DNA of 64,000 bases from Coenobita brevimanus. Its lineage: Eukaryota; Arthropoda; Malacostraca; Decapoda; Coenobitidae. The notes beneath the pieces were generated by a model. The model was not told the origin of the DNA and made no database searches. It saw only the letters and a program-made list of their open reading frames with translations. Where the stretch lies: assembly GCA_032717465.1 (NCBI GenBank), contig CM064732.1:29868107-29932106 (forward strand). Direction: 5' to 3'. Positions within the stretch are counted from its first letter, which is position 1, and the number at the start of each line of letters is the position of its first letter. Positions 20,233 through 31,246 of the stretch are shown here, piece by piece. A program made the translations under genes and the position numbers.

Positions 20233-23200
20233 CTTCTTTAAGACATCAAGATGCTAATTCAAATTCACAGTCAGTTGCCCATTTTGCATCAAGTAGAGAC
20301 TGTCCAATTATGATTTCTCATAGGAATAGATTGATTGAAAACACCAATTTTGACCATTCAAAACTGACTAAGTCCCTATTGAACCAGTTAAGGATGGGTC
20401 CTTTAAATATTCGTTCTATCCGTAATAAGATAGACTATATTGTATTAATGAAACTAAATCAGCACGAGCTTGATATTTTGTCCTTGACTGAAACCTGGCT
20501 GTATGAGTGTGATATTGATATTATTCGTAATGCTTTGCCTAAGACACATTCTAATATTAGTATTCCCAGGCCTGCTGCTGACTATCCGGGAGGAGGCATA
20601 GCACTCAACTACTCGGCAGCACTTGCAAACGTTTCTCTCATTGACTCAGACCTGACTCCATCTTCATTTGAAATTATGGAAGCATTAATAAATTTCCATC
20701 AGAATACCATTAGAACTGCAACTGTCTATCGACCAGGTCATCCGGGCACAGATCGAGGTTTTATGGAGGAGTTTGGGCAGTTTCTTGAAGGGTTTTCTCT
20801 TAAACCTGGAGGACTTCTTGTTTGTGGTGATTTCAAGTATTGGGTTGACAGTCCAAAGTCAAAACCATTTTCTTCAGAATTCCTTGAGTTGATCATCCAG
20901 AACAATTTTTTCAATCATGTGAGTAATCCAACTCATGTCTCAGGACATGTCCTTGACTTGATCTTGTCCCCTGTTGGTTGCAGCAGTGTATCAGATGTGA
21001 AGGTTGACTCATTTGACCCCCTCACCTCTGATCATGCTCTGATCACTCTTAGTTTTGATGTCCCAAAATCCCCTTCATATAAAAAGGTCATCAGATTCAG
21101 AAATTACAGGAATGTTGACCGCCAGTTGATGTGTCTTGAAACTGATCAACGTTTATACTCCATTGATTCTTCCAGTCTTTCTTCTGATGAATTGGTTGAT
21201 ATTTACAACAACGAGCTTTCAATATTTGACCATATTGTCCCGAGGTAGTAATAACAAACACTGTACGTGATGATTCTCCGTGGTATGGTCCATCCATTAA
21301 TTCTTTGCGTAGACAACATAGAAGGGCAGAACGTGAGTGGTGCTTGCAGCGGACCGAAGTAACTCGTTTGCGTTATGTTTTTGCGAGAAGAGCAGTCATT
21401 CACACTGTAAAAGCCCAAAAGGCTAGGTATTATCATAATAAAGTTGATTCATGTGGTGGTGATAAAAAAAACTGTCTGCAGTTGTGAACAATTTGGCTGG
21501 TCGAAGGAATGTAACTGTTAAACCAACTTCTGTATCTGATACCCAATTGGCTTCTGCTTTTGCTTCATATTTTACAAGTAAGATATCTCGCATAAGAAGT
21601 GATTTAGACAGCAGTTTTCCTTGTGAAGCGTACTCAGTTGACTTCCAGCCACGGTGCACCGGGGATCATTTGCTTTCAACATTTCATCCACTGGATGTAA
21701 ACAAAGTCAAATGTTATATCAGAGAACTTAATAAAACATTTTGCTCACTCGATCCATGTAACATGTCACAATTACCTGATGTGTATGAACACGCTGCAGA
21801 CTTTATCTGCAACATAATAAATAGATGCTTCTTAAAAAGTAATTTTGTGCACTCTGAGAAACGTGCTTTGCTTAGGCCCCTAATTAAGAAACCTGGCCTT
21901 GATGTCGAGAGAATGACAAATTATCATCCTGTCTCTAACCTGTCTTTTTTATCCAAGATTAATGAGCGGGTCATACTTGATCAACTTGTACCACTACTGG
22001 AACATAACAGAGTTGTTCCTGTTGGTCAATCAGCATACAGAAAATACCATTCAACTGAAACTGCACTAACAAGGATTCAGAGTGACTTGGTGGCAAACAC
22101 TTGTAGTGGGGATGTCCTCTCTCCTAGTTCTGTTGGATCTGTCTGCAGCTTTTGATACAGTAGATCATAAACTATTGTTGGACAACACGTATTTTTATTG
22201 CATTCGTGATAGTGCCCTTTTGCTCCTTAAGTCGTATCTGTCGGACAGATCTCAGAGAGTGGCTGTTGGTTATGCTAGCTCTGATTCTGCTCCCCTTCTA
22301 TTTGGAGTCCCTCAAGGATCAGTTTTGGGTCCAATTCTATTTACTATCTACACAAGTAGTTTATCGTCTCTACTTGAAGCTCATGATGTGTCCTATCATT
22401 TTTATGCTGATGACACCCAGCTCTATGTTAAGATGTCAAATATCAACGATACTAAGACAAAGTTTGAATCTCTAATGTCTGATATTAAGATTTGGATGGC
22501 TAGAGGAAACTTAAGCTGAATGATGGTAAAACTGAGATCATCATCATCAGAGGAAACAGAAGGGGTGATGACACTGACAATGTCCTGGCTTTGAACACTG
22601 GGATGTCACAGTTTCATCCAATCAGTTCTGTTCGAAATCTGGGTTTTATTTTAATTCTACGTTAAATTTCAAAGAACATATTAATCAGGTTGTAAGAAGG
22701 TGTAACTTGCATATCAGAAATCTGTACTCTGCAAGAAAATTCCAGAATAGACGGTGCCTCTTAACATTGGTCCATGTAGTGGTCTTGTCTCGTGTTGATT
22801 ATTGTAATTCACTGTGGGTTGGTCTTCCAAATAATATACAAACAAAAGTTCAGTCTGTGTTGAACAGGGCAGCACGGCTTATCTTTGGTCTCCCCCCGAG
22901 AACCTCAACTACCCCATTTCTGATTAAGTTGCATTGGTTACCAGTAAAGGCTAGAACTGAATTTAAACTGTCTTATTACATTCAAGATTCTAAGTTTGGT
23001 GAACTGAAGTATCTTTCTGAACTGTTGAAACTCCCATCGGTACGCCCGGGTGTGATGTTACGCAGTGAAGATGATTCCTTGCGTCTTCATGAACCAGGAG
23101 CCATTCACCAGTCATCTTTCTCTGATCGTTCTTTTGCGTTTAGAGCCCCTAGATTATATAACAGATTGCCATTGTCCATAAGACAACTCTCTACTGCTGA

Positions 23201-23429
23201 ATCCTTTAAGAGACAGCTAAAAGCCTTTCTTTTTTCAAAATGCTGGAGAGAGGTACTATGACAGATGATTATAGGGTTTAATTATTGCCACTTTCATATA
23301 TATATGATGTAGCTTGTATTATATACAAGAAATGTCAAAATTCTTGTAACTGTAAAAATAACGTATGAGAGTCGAGCGCTAGTGAATTCCCAGAGGAAGA
23401 ACTGGAGCTTTTGAGAAACAAAAGACCAG

Positions 23430-23463
<34 letters not shown>
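20233..23463 (+). mobile_element. L2-like LINE copy 1, 5'-truncated, (TTA)n tail
   Basis: The copy starts within the end of ORF1 (CTTCTTTAAGACATCAAG, identical to 53220 on) and ends in a TTA run at 23428-23463. It carries endonuclease and RT regions on the plus strand and is inserted into the minus-strand C2H2 LINE, whose endonuclease resumes on the far side. It serves as an uninterrupted comparison for copy 2 (51756-64000): both the Tigger site (GAAGCATTAATAAAT) and the TTAA site (GCTTCTTAAAAAGTA) are empty here. Confidence 0.88.
20394..23261 (+). pseudogene. L2-like ORF2 (endonuclease-reverse transcriptase), frameshifted
   Basis: The endonuclease reads LNIRSIRNK, LSLTETWLY, LLVCGDFKYWVD (K replaces the usual N of GDFN) and LTSDHALITL up to a shift at 21245. 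The linker and RT follow: LIKKPGLDVERMTNYHPVSN, HSTETALTRIQSD, a one-base insertion near 22113, then LLDLSAAFDTVDHKLL, GVPQGSVLGPILFTIYT and YHFYADDTQLY with both catalytic boxes intact. A further A-run shift near 22510 precedes the C-terminal region (22707-23261, LLTLVHVVVLSRVDYCN; FRAPRLYNRLP). The ORF would supply target nicking and reverse transcription. L2 clade is inferred from the RT motifs. Confidence 0.85.
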
Positions 23464-23464
<1 letters not shown>

Positions 23465-23631
23465 ATGAGGGGGGTTGGGGGTTTACACCCTCCATTTGAA
23501 AAGTATAAAAAATTTGAGTGAAAATAATACTAAAAATATAACTCATTAAATTAATTAAATCCTGTTAAGAATGCTGCAAGACAGAAAAATAATAGAAAGA
23601 CCCCCCCCCCTTTCAAAAATCCTGTGCACTG
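23464..23631. other. Unidentified segment between L2 tail and LINE endonuclease
   Basis: This 168-bp stretch runs from CATGAGGGGGGTTGGGGG to a C run (23602-23613) followed by TTTCAAAAATCCTGT. It has homopolymer G and C runs near opposite ends and an A/T-rich centre. It separates the L2 tail from the minus-strand endonuclease text GHWHLIDFVIVRKLD, so it may be a small inserted element. I see no gene. Confidence 0.4.
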
Positions 23632-23960
23632 CCCTGTAAGAACTTCTCTTTGATCTAGCTTCCTTACAATGACAAAGTCAATTAGGTGCCAATGTCCAGA
23701 TTATGAGTGCATTCATGTGGTCTTGTGTTTATTCTAAGTTGAAAAGCGGTGCTGGTGATGACCATACTGGGTTCTGGGCATAGGAAAGAAGTATAAGGCC
23801 AATGATATTCAAGCTAACAACCCCTTGGCGGCCTATAATACCTTGCCAGAGGTGATTATTTTTTCCTACTCTGGTATTAGCACCTTCAAGCAAGATCAAT
23901 ACCTGGAAGATGGCAGACGCTTGCTCTGTTCACCTGTTCACCTCACACAGCAGTAGGCTG
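23632..23960 (-). pseudogene. C2H2-LINE endonuclease fragment
   Basis: Reading on the minus strand, EGANTRVGKNNHLWQG near 23890 is the decayed GDFNARVG motif. IGRQGVVSLN follows, and after a shift GHWHLIDFVIVRKLD and QREVLTGQCTG near 23690-23630. The catalytic TDH motif of the same domain is found 3.4 kb to the left at about 20200, beyond the L2 insertion. The fragment is truncated upstream at about 23960 by a TG microsatellite. Confidence 0.68.
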
Positions 23961-23962
23961 GG

Positions 23963-23965
<3 letters not shown>

Positions 23966-24012
<47 letters not shown>
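23966..24012. repeat. (GT)n microsatellite
   Basis: About 23 GT units without interruption. Confidence 0.97.
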
Positions 24013-24013
<1 letters not shown>

Positions 24014-24096
24014 ATAGCAACTGGGAGGCAGCAGGGTTACTGCTGATATATTAACTTTACTATGGTTTTTAAATATCTGTTTTTATTAAATTCTGA

Positions 24097-24158
24097 GGCG
24101 TTTTGTCTGCGGCCACCCTTTGCGGGATTAGGGCGTCGGGCTATAGATAGATAGATAG
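24097..24158 (+). mobile_element. 62-bp RTE-alpha 3'-end insertion with 12-bp target duplication
   Basis: The direct repeat ATTAAATTCTGA occurs at 24085-24096 and 24159-24170. Between them lie only the terminal 60 bp of the RTE-alpha/SINE-alpha tail (GGCCACCC, CGGGATTAGGGCGTC, then TAGATAGATAGATAG). This is an extremely 5'-truncated retrotransposition. Confidence 0.88.
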
Positions 24159-24170
24159 ATTAAATTCTGA

Positions 24171-24279
24171 TCTGTTAAGCACACTTTGTTAATTTTTGAT
24201 GCCATGAGGCAATCATATAACTAACAGTGAGACAGTGATAGTGATAGTGAGACAGAAGGGTAGAGATAGCCTCACTCTC

Positions 24280-24313
<34 letters not shown>

Positions 24314-25329
24314 ACTTTTCTATGTACAGTACTCACATACTTTTCCTGATGCTGTCAGACAATGAATACTGCACCAACAGTCCCTTTGCCTGGCATAAAC
24401 CCAAACTACATCTTATCTATATTCATTCTCTCCCTTCTCATACCTTCCATTACTTTCATTACATCATCCAAAAGTTTTATACCTCTCCTCTTCCCTCTTT
24501 CCTGTCCATCACTCTTCCTCCTATACACATTTATGATCATGCTCTTCAACTGTTTACCTGAGGCAACACACTCATATATACAGTTACGGCTTGCTATTTG
24601 ATGTGGTTACGTTACGTGAAAACTATCACAGAGTGAATTATCATAAAACGAGGTTGATATAGCATGGGTTCAATGGGGAGAGAGAAGGTGGGCTAAAACC
24701 ATGTGCCGGTAACCTAAAAATCTAAAAAACAACTTACCCTTTTAGGCCTGCCCTCATTAACCCTCAGTAAAACCACACCTTCCATTAGTGGTGGCATCCT
24801 TGTTCAGACATGATTTCCAAGTCATAACTTTCAGTTTCACACACAAAAATCACTTTACTCCAAATTACAAACTGCACTATTTGTTATGCAACTGCTATGT
24901 TATTTGGTGTTAGCAATGGGTTTCAATGGCTATTCATGCACAAAAATGAAATGACTGGCAGACAATCAGAGCAAATGTGGGTAGCCATCTTGGCTCGGTC
25001 AGCTGACTGGGAGGCACCATTATCATCTGACTGGCAGGCTGTGTATGCACGGTAGAAATGATTTTTAAGTCACAAGTTTCAGCATTTCACACAAAAAAGT
25101 TATCACTTCACTTAATATTGTACAATGCACTATTTGTTAAGCACTTGCAATGTTATTTGGCGATACCAGTGACGTTTCAGTGACCCTTCACGTACAAAAT
25201 GGATCAAAGGGCAGACAATCACGGTGAATGTAAACACTGGGTGGCCATTTTGGCTTAATCAGCTGACTGGGAGGCGCTGTCCTAGCAAATCTGCAATAAT
25301 TTTGCCGTCATCTTTCCTTCATTCTCTCC
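24171..25329. repeat. Intergenic stretch with poly(A) and a 248-bp tandem duplication
   Basis: A 29-base A run lies at 24283-24311. Two diverged units start TGATTTCCAAGTCATAAC (24811) and TGATTTTTAAGTCACAAG (25059), period 248 bp, sharing TGCACTATTTGTTA, ATGTTATTTGG, GGCAGACAATCA and TCAGCTGACTGGGAGGC. Positions 24582-24660 resemble the end of the MITE at 4580. I see no coding exon here. Confidence 0.7.
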
Positions 25330-25640
25330 TGTTCCTTCTGCCTATGGGTGACTCTACACTGAGTGGCAAGCCGAATGGTTTCCTGGACATCAGGAAACTA
25401 TTTACTATGCTGGTAGGTAACCATATAATCAAATTATGATGCCTGGTTGTTTAGTGGGTAATTTTGGGGCTCCAATCAGATTGAGCCAGTGAAGGTTTAT
25501 ATCCACAGGGTGGTTGGGGTTTATTGCTCATATAATGCCATTCAGGGATGAGTGAGGTTGGTCACTCTCGTCTTAAATGTCATGACCAACATGCCCAGCC
25601 TGGGGCTCCTATGCTCCTCATGGGGCAACGTAGGATTGGA
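25330..25640 (+). mobile_element. SINE-beta copy (plus)
   Basis: The 5' half resembles SINE-alpha (ACACTGAGTGGCAAGCCGAA, TGGTTTCCTGGA, AACCATATAATCAAA). The 3' half is different and matches the reverse complement of 5965-6290, ending GTAGGATTGGATGATTGATGG. It has no coding capacity and no TAGA tail. Borders are approximate because no target duplication is clear. Confidence 0.62.
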
Positions 25641-25784
25641 TGATTGATGGATTATTCCAAAAAAGTGTCTAACTTTTTGTTCACCATTATAGAAATTTAT
25701 TGTATGGCTAATATTATTGATACCAAGAGTTTTCCAAATGATAATTTCAGTGCTATAGTCTTTTCATTACTCTCGGTACAATCA

Positions 25785-25860
25785 TTACCGATCAGGTCAG
25801 ATGCAGGTAAGGGGATGGGTCCATTATGATGTGGCTGGGGTAAACCAGCTCTGCTACCTA
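25785..25860 (+). mobile_element. RTE-beta 3' UTR fragment
   Basis: GATCAGGTCAGATGCAGG, TAAGGGGATGGGTC, TATGATGTGG and GGGTAAACCAG match the reverse complement of 6580-6655, the 3' UTR of the RTE-beta copy. The region that follows (25861-26640) holds two copies of CACCCTCCCAGGGC.GCTACAAGAA (26059 and 26085) and otherwise nothing I recognise; its minus-strand open frame at 26131-26520 is not protein-like. Confidence 0.6.
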
Positions 25861-26644
25861 CATTCCAATATGCCATTCTGTACCCCTTGGGTGATTTGGT
25901 TTCCTCGGGCTTGCTTTTTACATATGGCCTTGATTTAGTCATAGTCATGTAATGAAAAGGAGAAGGACCATAGGCCCTTCTTACCCACAAAGCCCTGAGC
26001 CTAGGCAGTGAATCAGCCCACCAGCTGTGGCCAATGACTGTGTCAGTAGCCTCAAGGCACCCTCCCAGGGCTGCTACAAGAACACCCTCCCAGGGCAGCT
26101 ACAAGAACACCCTCCAAGCATGCTGTGGCACTATGACTGCCCTGCCATTATGTGTCCAATATTAGGGCTGCCTCTTAGGGTTCTACTCTCAGGTTCAGGA
26201 ACCTCTCTGGTGGGTGGAATTAGCAGCCTGCGAACTGCAGTGTTCTGTACCCTCTGGTACAGATCCAAGTCCCATCTTATCATGGTCCAAAGTGGCACCA
26301 ACAGAGCCCGCCCCACACCTCCCCTCATGTCTGTCACCAGGTAACAGGGGCAGAGTTTTCTAGCTGCATGCCCTTGTTGATACCAATCCCTGTGATACTG
26401 TAGGGTATCAGGTCTGGTAAGTAAAGTGCATGTAGCATGGTGCGTAAGTGTTGGTGGAAAGTGTTTGGGAGAGTATTCAGGCCTACTCTCCCTGTTAATG
26501 ACAGTGAAACTGGTCACCAAAGGGGGTTGGTAAGGACAGTCCTGAAAGCTAGAGAAACAGGAGCTCCAGCTCTCCCTATCACCAGCTTTCCCATCCTCCT
26601 CAGGAGTAATGCTCTAATCGTCTGGTACTACGACCTACTCATTT

Positions 26645-26870
26645 GAAAATGTGGTTTGACGATGTGGAGAGAATGGATGACTAGAAGAGTGCATGTGAGT
26701 GAGGTGGAGGGGAGAGGGAGAAGGAGAGGTTAGAGTGAAGGAGTAGAGAGATACCAGTATATGAATGAGGGTGGTATGAGATGGGTAGAAGGCAACCCTA
26801 CAGTGAAAGTCAGGTTGGCAAGGAAGAAGTCTGTTTGCAGCTACCCCTCTAGGATTATATTATCTGGTTT
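26645..26870 (+). pseudogene. RTE-like C-terminal remnant
   Basis: A decayed version of the RTE C-terminal block is readable: WFDDVERMDD near 26652, VHVSEVEG-type text near 26690, an arginine-rich GRRRG stretch, and MRWVEG-type text near 26780. The frame is broken by several stops. The next 440 bp (26871-27315) show no recognisable element and would be intron of the host gene. Confidence 0.5.
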
Positions 26871-27315
26871 TAGATGGACAGACAGATAATAAGGAATCTA
26901 AGCTACTAATTGGTAGTAATGGATTTATACAGAACATATGATCTTGCATGGTATGAGTATCGTCCATTTTCTTGTCACATGATACAAATCCCTAAACTGA
27001 GCAATAAACAAATAAAATGAGGTAAAACTGGGGAGCTAGACGCCTCTCCTTTTTGTGCTGATGATGTAAAGATCTCACCACCCAACACAACTATTAAAAC
27101 CAGTCTTTTATTCCTTTGGCACAGGAAGGGGCAGGTCATGCTTGGCATTTTCCTTTCTTTGATTCATGTTCCTATCAGGCTGTATGCTTGATCTCTATTT
27201 CAGCTGCATGCAGACAACTGGGTTAGAATGATGATGTAACAAGGTATAAATGGGTATAAATATTTCATAAAAGCAAATATAAGGGAAGCACCAGATTCTT
27301 CACAACAACAATTAC

Positions 27316-27553
27316 CTTTGGATCCTCAGGAAAAGCCCTCTTTTTGCAAACTTTACACTCCATACTGACATATTTGTGTGCTTCATCAATAAGGAAAGAG
27401 ACAACAGGTTCCATGGAGGGCCGAAGCACAAATGGTGGATCCTTTGGTCCAACCTTAGCTGGGGGCATGACACAACGACGAGCAATCTCTTCAGCCTGTG
27501 CAAGGAACCATCGTCGAAATACTGGTGGGTAGTTGCACTCCTTCTCCATAATG
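27316..27553 (-). CDS. Internal exon of an unidentified host gene
   Basis: On the minus strand a 238-bp block is open for 79 codons and bounded by consensus splice sites. A pyrimidine-rich acceptor (TCTCCTGTCCCCAG) precedes base 27553 and a donor (CCAAAG|GTAATTG) follows base 27316. The exon begins with one base of a split codon and ends at a codon boundary. The peptide reads MEKECNYPPVFRRWFLAQAE, later RPSMEPVVSFLIDE, and ends MECKVCKKRAFPEDPK. The C-x2-C pair near the end could start a zinc-binding module continued in the next exon. Codon usage and composition are unlike the repeats. I cannot name the gene, and I found no neighbouring exon within several kb. Confidence 0.75.
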
Positions 27554-28357
27554 CTGGGGACAGGAGAGTACAAGGTTTTAGTATTTATGCTCAAAAAGAT
27601 TCTGATTTCTTCATTATTATTTTAATACTCTATTGTATAGCATGTATCAAAATGGATACCCAACATTTACAATCAAATCTATATGTTTCTGACTTCCCAG
27701 ACCATGCAGACTTCCCCCTCCCACATTTCTCTCATTTACCTTCCCCCCTTCCCTAGTTAAACAGACCTCTCACACTAATATTGACACATTACCCCACACC
27801 CTATAATCCTCTAACATGGTCTATACCTACATCATATGGTAAGGAAAACACATGCACACAAATTTCTATATATCTATTGCCAGATGCCATAATCCCGTAA
27901 GGGGTGGCCATTTGACTCTTGAGTTATTTGTTTTACGTGCACAAATTTATATGCTCATATTACACAATGGTAGCAAGACCATTTCACAACAACTCCTGGC
28001 AGTGTGTAACAAGTGGAATGTTTTCCGTAATTTTCATTCCATTTTTGTACTACCCTGTATTCTAATGCATTTAAAAAAAAAATAAATTATGATTTCATAC
28101 AAATTTTATTTTGTGATATCCACACACTTTATCTGCAGCTGTTCTTGATGAGCACAAGCAACAGCCAGAATAAACATCCAAAGGTTGGGGAGAAGAATTT
28201 TTAGGTTGAACTGAAGCACACAGCTGATAGAAACAATGTTGGTTTGGCTTTGTGTGTGAAGTTCTACCTTATTTGCTTTACAATTTTTTTTTCTGAAACA
28301 TGATGGAAGGAAAAGAAGACAAATGTATAATGATGATCAAAGGATGAAAAAAGTCTC
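27554..28357. other. Non-coding stretch with a SINE tail
   Basis: The sequence is AT-rich and without recognisable genes. Part of it (27868-27950) is a SINE-alpha 3' end. The remainder would be intron if the minus-strand exon at 27316-27553 is real. An A run lies at 28072-28081. Confidence 0.5.
27868..27950 (-). mobile_element. SINE-alpha tail fragment
   Basis: TATATCTATTGCCAGATGCC, ATAATCCCGTAAGGGGTGGC and CATTTGACTCTTGAGTTA match the SINE-alpha 3' end of 35570-35640 almost exactly and then diverge. This is a 5'-truncated insertion of about 80 bp on the minus strand. Confidence 0.75.
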
Positions 28358-28369
28358 CAAACAGGATGT

Positions 28370-31234
28370 CTATCTATCTATCTATTGCCAGACGCCTTAA
28401 TCCCGTCTGGGGTGGCCACAAACAAATCGCCTCCACATCACCCTGTCCCCTGCCATTTCACTGCCCTGCTCCCAACTCACACACCCCTCTCTCATATACC
28501 TATCCACCCCATCCCTCCATCTCATCCTCGGCCTCCCCCTCCCTCTTCCCCCCTCCACCTCACTCACATACACTCTCTTCGTCAGTCTTTCACCCTCCAT
28601 CCTCTCCACATGGCCAAACCACCTCAGTGTGTTCCTCACAACGCTTCCTATCACATCCACATCCACACCACAACGCTCCTTTATATCCTCATTCGTCAGC
28701 CTGTCTCTCCATGTGACTCCACAGGCTCCTCTTAAATAACTCATTTCCACTGCTCTCACTCTTGACTTGTGTCCTTCCAACAACGTCCAAGTTTCACTTC
28801 CATACGTTAGAGTTGGTATCACAATACTGTCATGTAGTAACTTTTTCACTTCCATGCTCACTTCCCTGTTTCTTATCACTGCTTTCAAAGAACCAGCAAC
28901 CTTTCTTCCCTGCTGTACCCTTTCAAGCACTTCACCCTCCAAACTTCCATCCTTACTCATCACACTACCCAAGTGCTTAAACGTACTTACATTTTCCAAT
29001 TCCTCACCATCCAACCTCGCTGTACATTCACTGACATCACCTCTCTCAAAGACCATCACTTTACTCTTCCCTACATTGACCTTTAGATTCCATTTCTTGC
29101 ACACTCTCCCAAACTCATCCACCAAGCCTTGCAGCTCCCCTTCGTCTTCACTCAACAACACAGTATCATCTGCAAACAACAGTACAGGGAGATTCCAAAC
29201 ACTATCCTCTCTCACCAGGGCCACTCCAACATCCACTACCCTATCTTGTACCTCTTTTATTACCCCATCCATGTACAGATTGAACAACCATGGAGACATG
29301 ACACATCCCTGTTTCAACCCAACCTTCAAAGAGAAAAATTCACTTAGTTCACCATCCACATGCACTGCAGCCTACGCACCATCATACATACTCTTCACAG
29401 CATTCAACAACTTCCCATCAACTCATATATTCTTAATGCTTTCCACAATCCTTGTCTATCCACCCTGTCATATGCTTTCTCCAAATCAATGAAAGCCACA
29501 TACAACTTCTTTCCCTTCTCTAGAAACTTTTCCACTAAAGATCTAAGAATGAACATCTAATCTACACAATCTCTTCCCTTCCTAAAGCCTCCCTGTTCTT
29601 CTCCAACTAATCCCTCTGTTCTATCTCTAACTCTGTCAGTAAGTATCCTACCATACACTTTTCCTATTATATTAAGAAGACAAATGCCCCTATGATTACC
29701 ACACACTTCTTTTTCCCCCTTTCCTTTGTACAAGGGAATAATTATACCTGACTTCCAATCCTCCGGGACTCCACCTTCCTCCCAGGCCAATCTGCACATC
29801 TTCCACATCCATTCTACTACTATCTCTCCCCCATACTTCAGCATTTCACCACACACTCCATCAATGCCTGGGGCTTTCCCCAATTTAACTTTCTTCATTG
29901 CATCCACAACTTCTATCCTACTGATTTCTTCCTGTCTTCTCACCTCCCTCCTTTTCCCAGCCATTCCCCAGCCAATTATACTCGCATTACTTCCATCCTC
30001 TATGTTCAACAGTTCCTTAAAGTGTTCTCTCCATCTGCTCACTTTTTCTCTGTTCTCTCCATCTGCTCACTTTTTCTCCTTTCTCCACTAGTAATCTACC
30101 ATTTTTATCTTTCATTCCCCTGCAAACCTCACTTCCACCCTGTCTTACTCTCTTCACCTCTTTCCAGAACATTTTCTTACAGTCCCTCCACTTTACATTC
30201 AAATCCCTTCCAAAGTCCTCATCCACTCTCTTCTTACTCTCTCTTACTAATCTTTTCACCTCTTTCTTTCTACATATAAATCTCTCTTCCGCCTCTCAAC
30301 TTCTTCCATGTCCCTATTCTCATCCATTCATTGTATGCTTTCTTCTTTTGTGCCACAGCCTGTCTCACCTCTTCAGTCCACCAAGCTGTTCCTTGCACCC
30401 CCCTCCGTCTACACTTCATCCCACACACCACATCACATGCTGCACATATATCTTCTGTAAATATCCTGCACACACCTTCCACGTCCCACATCTGCTTCAA
30501 TTCATATCTGCCCAATCGTTCCTCCACTTCTCTCTTATACTCTGCCTTTTTCTTATCCTCTTGTAACCTTTCCACTCTCCTTGCAACTACCCCTTCCTCT
30601 CGTCTTTCCCTTCTTCTATTCCTCCATCTTACTTGGATCCTAATTCTGGCCACCACCAAGTAGTGGTCAGAAAGTCCACTCCCCCAACCTCTATAAGCTC
30701 TAGCATCCATTGCACATCTTTGCATCCTTTAATCCATACACACATAATCAATCATTGTCTTCCTTTCATTCAGTTCACCACCCACCCTTCTCATCACTTG
30801 CCATGTATACCTGTGGATCATTTTATGCCTGAAGAGGGTATTGGCTATCACCAACCCCCTCCCAGAACAAATGTCCACTAACGCACTCCCATTCTCATCT
30901 ATCTCAGGAGGCACACCCCACTCACCAACTATTCCATCCACCTTCACATTCCCTACTTTACCATTCATATCACCGATCAAAAACACTCTCTCATTCCTTC
31001 CAAACTTTTCCATGCACGCTTCCACATTTCTCCAGAACTCTTCTCTCACTCGGCTTGCACGATCTTGCGTTGGCGCATACACACACACAATCGCCTACAT
31101 TTGTATTCCAACTTTCAACTTTACCCACACAATCCTTGACCCAACTGATCCATACTGTCTTATGCTCTTCTTCCATCTTTTACTCACAACTATACATACT
31201 CCCTCCTTTGCCCTCTCATTCTCACCTACTCCTG
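28370..31234 (-). mobile_element. RTE-alpha copy C, 2.87 kb, 12-bp target duplication
   Basis: CAAACAGGATGT occurs at 28358-28369 and 31235-31246, bounding the insertion exactly. The 5' end at 31234 begins CAGGAGTAGGTGAGAATGAG, already inside the endonuclease region, so the copy lacks the N-terminus. The 3' end is complete with TAGA repeats (TCTATCTATCTATTGCCAG on the plus strand). Coding blocks run on the minus strand from 31234 to 28397. It faces copy D/E head to head across about 275 bp. Confidence 0.93.
28397..31230 (-). pseudogene. RTE-alpha endonuclease-RT polyprotein, frameshifted (copy C)
   Basis: In order: endonuclease (VCVYAPTQDRASRVREEFW, FLIGDMNGKVG, a HRYTW-type motif, GSGLSDHYLVVARI); a long basic linker (WWTEEVRQAVAQKKKAYNEW); RT N-part ([51 protein letters not shown]); palm ([11 protein letters not shown] and [13 protein letters not shown]); [14 protein letters not shown]; and C-terminus ([33 protein letters not shown]). 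A handful of shifts (near 29430, 29557, 30270 and 30729) and a duplicated ACTTTTTCTC stretch at 30040-30080 break it. Catalytic aspartates are intact. It would make and integrate its own cDNA. Confidence 0.85.
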
Positions 31235-31246
31235 CAAACAGGATGT

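Larger units (their letters stand above)
11560..23960 (-). mobile_element. Minus-strand LINE with C-terminal C2H2 finger, multiply interrupted
   Basis: Four blocks read in order on the minus strand: endonuclease (23960-23632), endonuclease end to RT N-part (20232-19143), RT core (18944-18181) and RT C-terminus with zinc finger (12211-11600). Inserted between them are a poly-G/C segment plus an L2-like LINE, a jockey 3' fragment and a pogo-like DNA element. Frames are heavily decayed, so this is among the oldest layers. The clade is not certain; the C-terminal finger and the WHLIDFVIVRKLD endonuclease motif are distinctive. Confidence 0.72.

Noticed and set aside
26131..26520. 129-codon minus-strand frame as a host gene
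   Set aside because: No domain, no splice sites matching the frame and repeat-like internal duplications nearby; not protein-like by eye.
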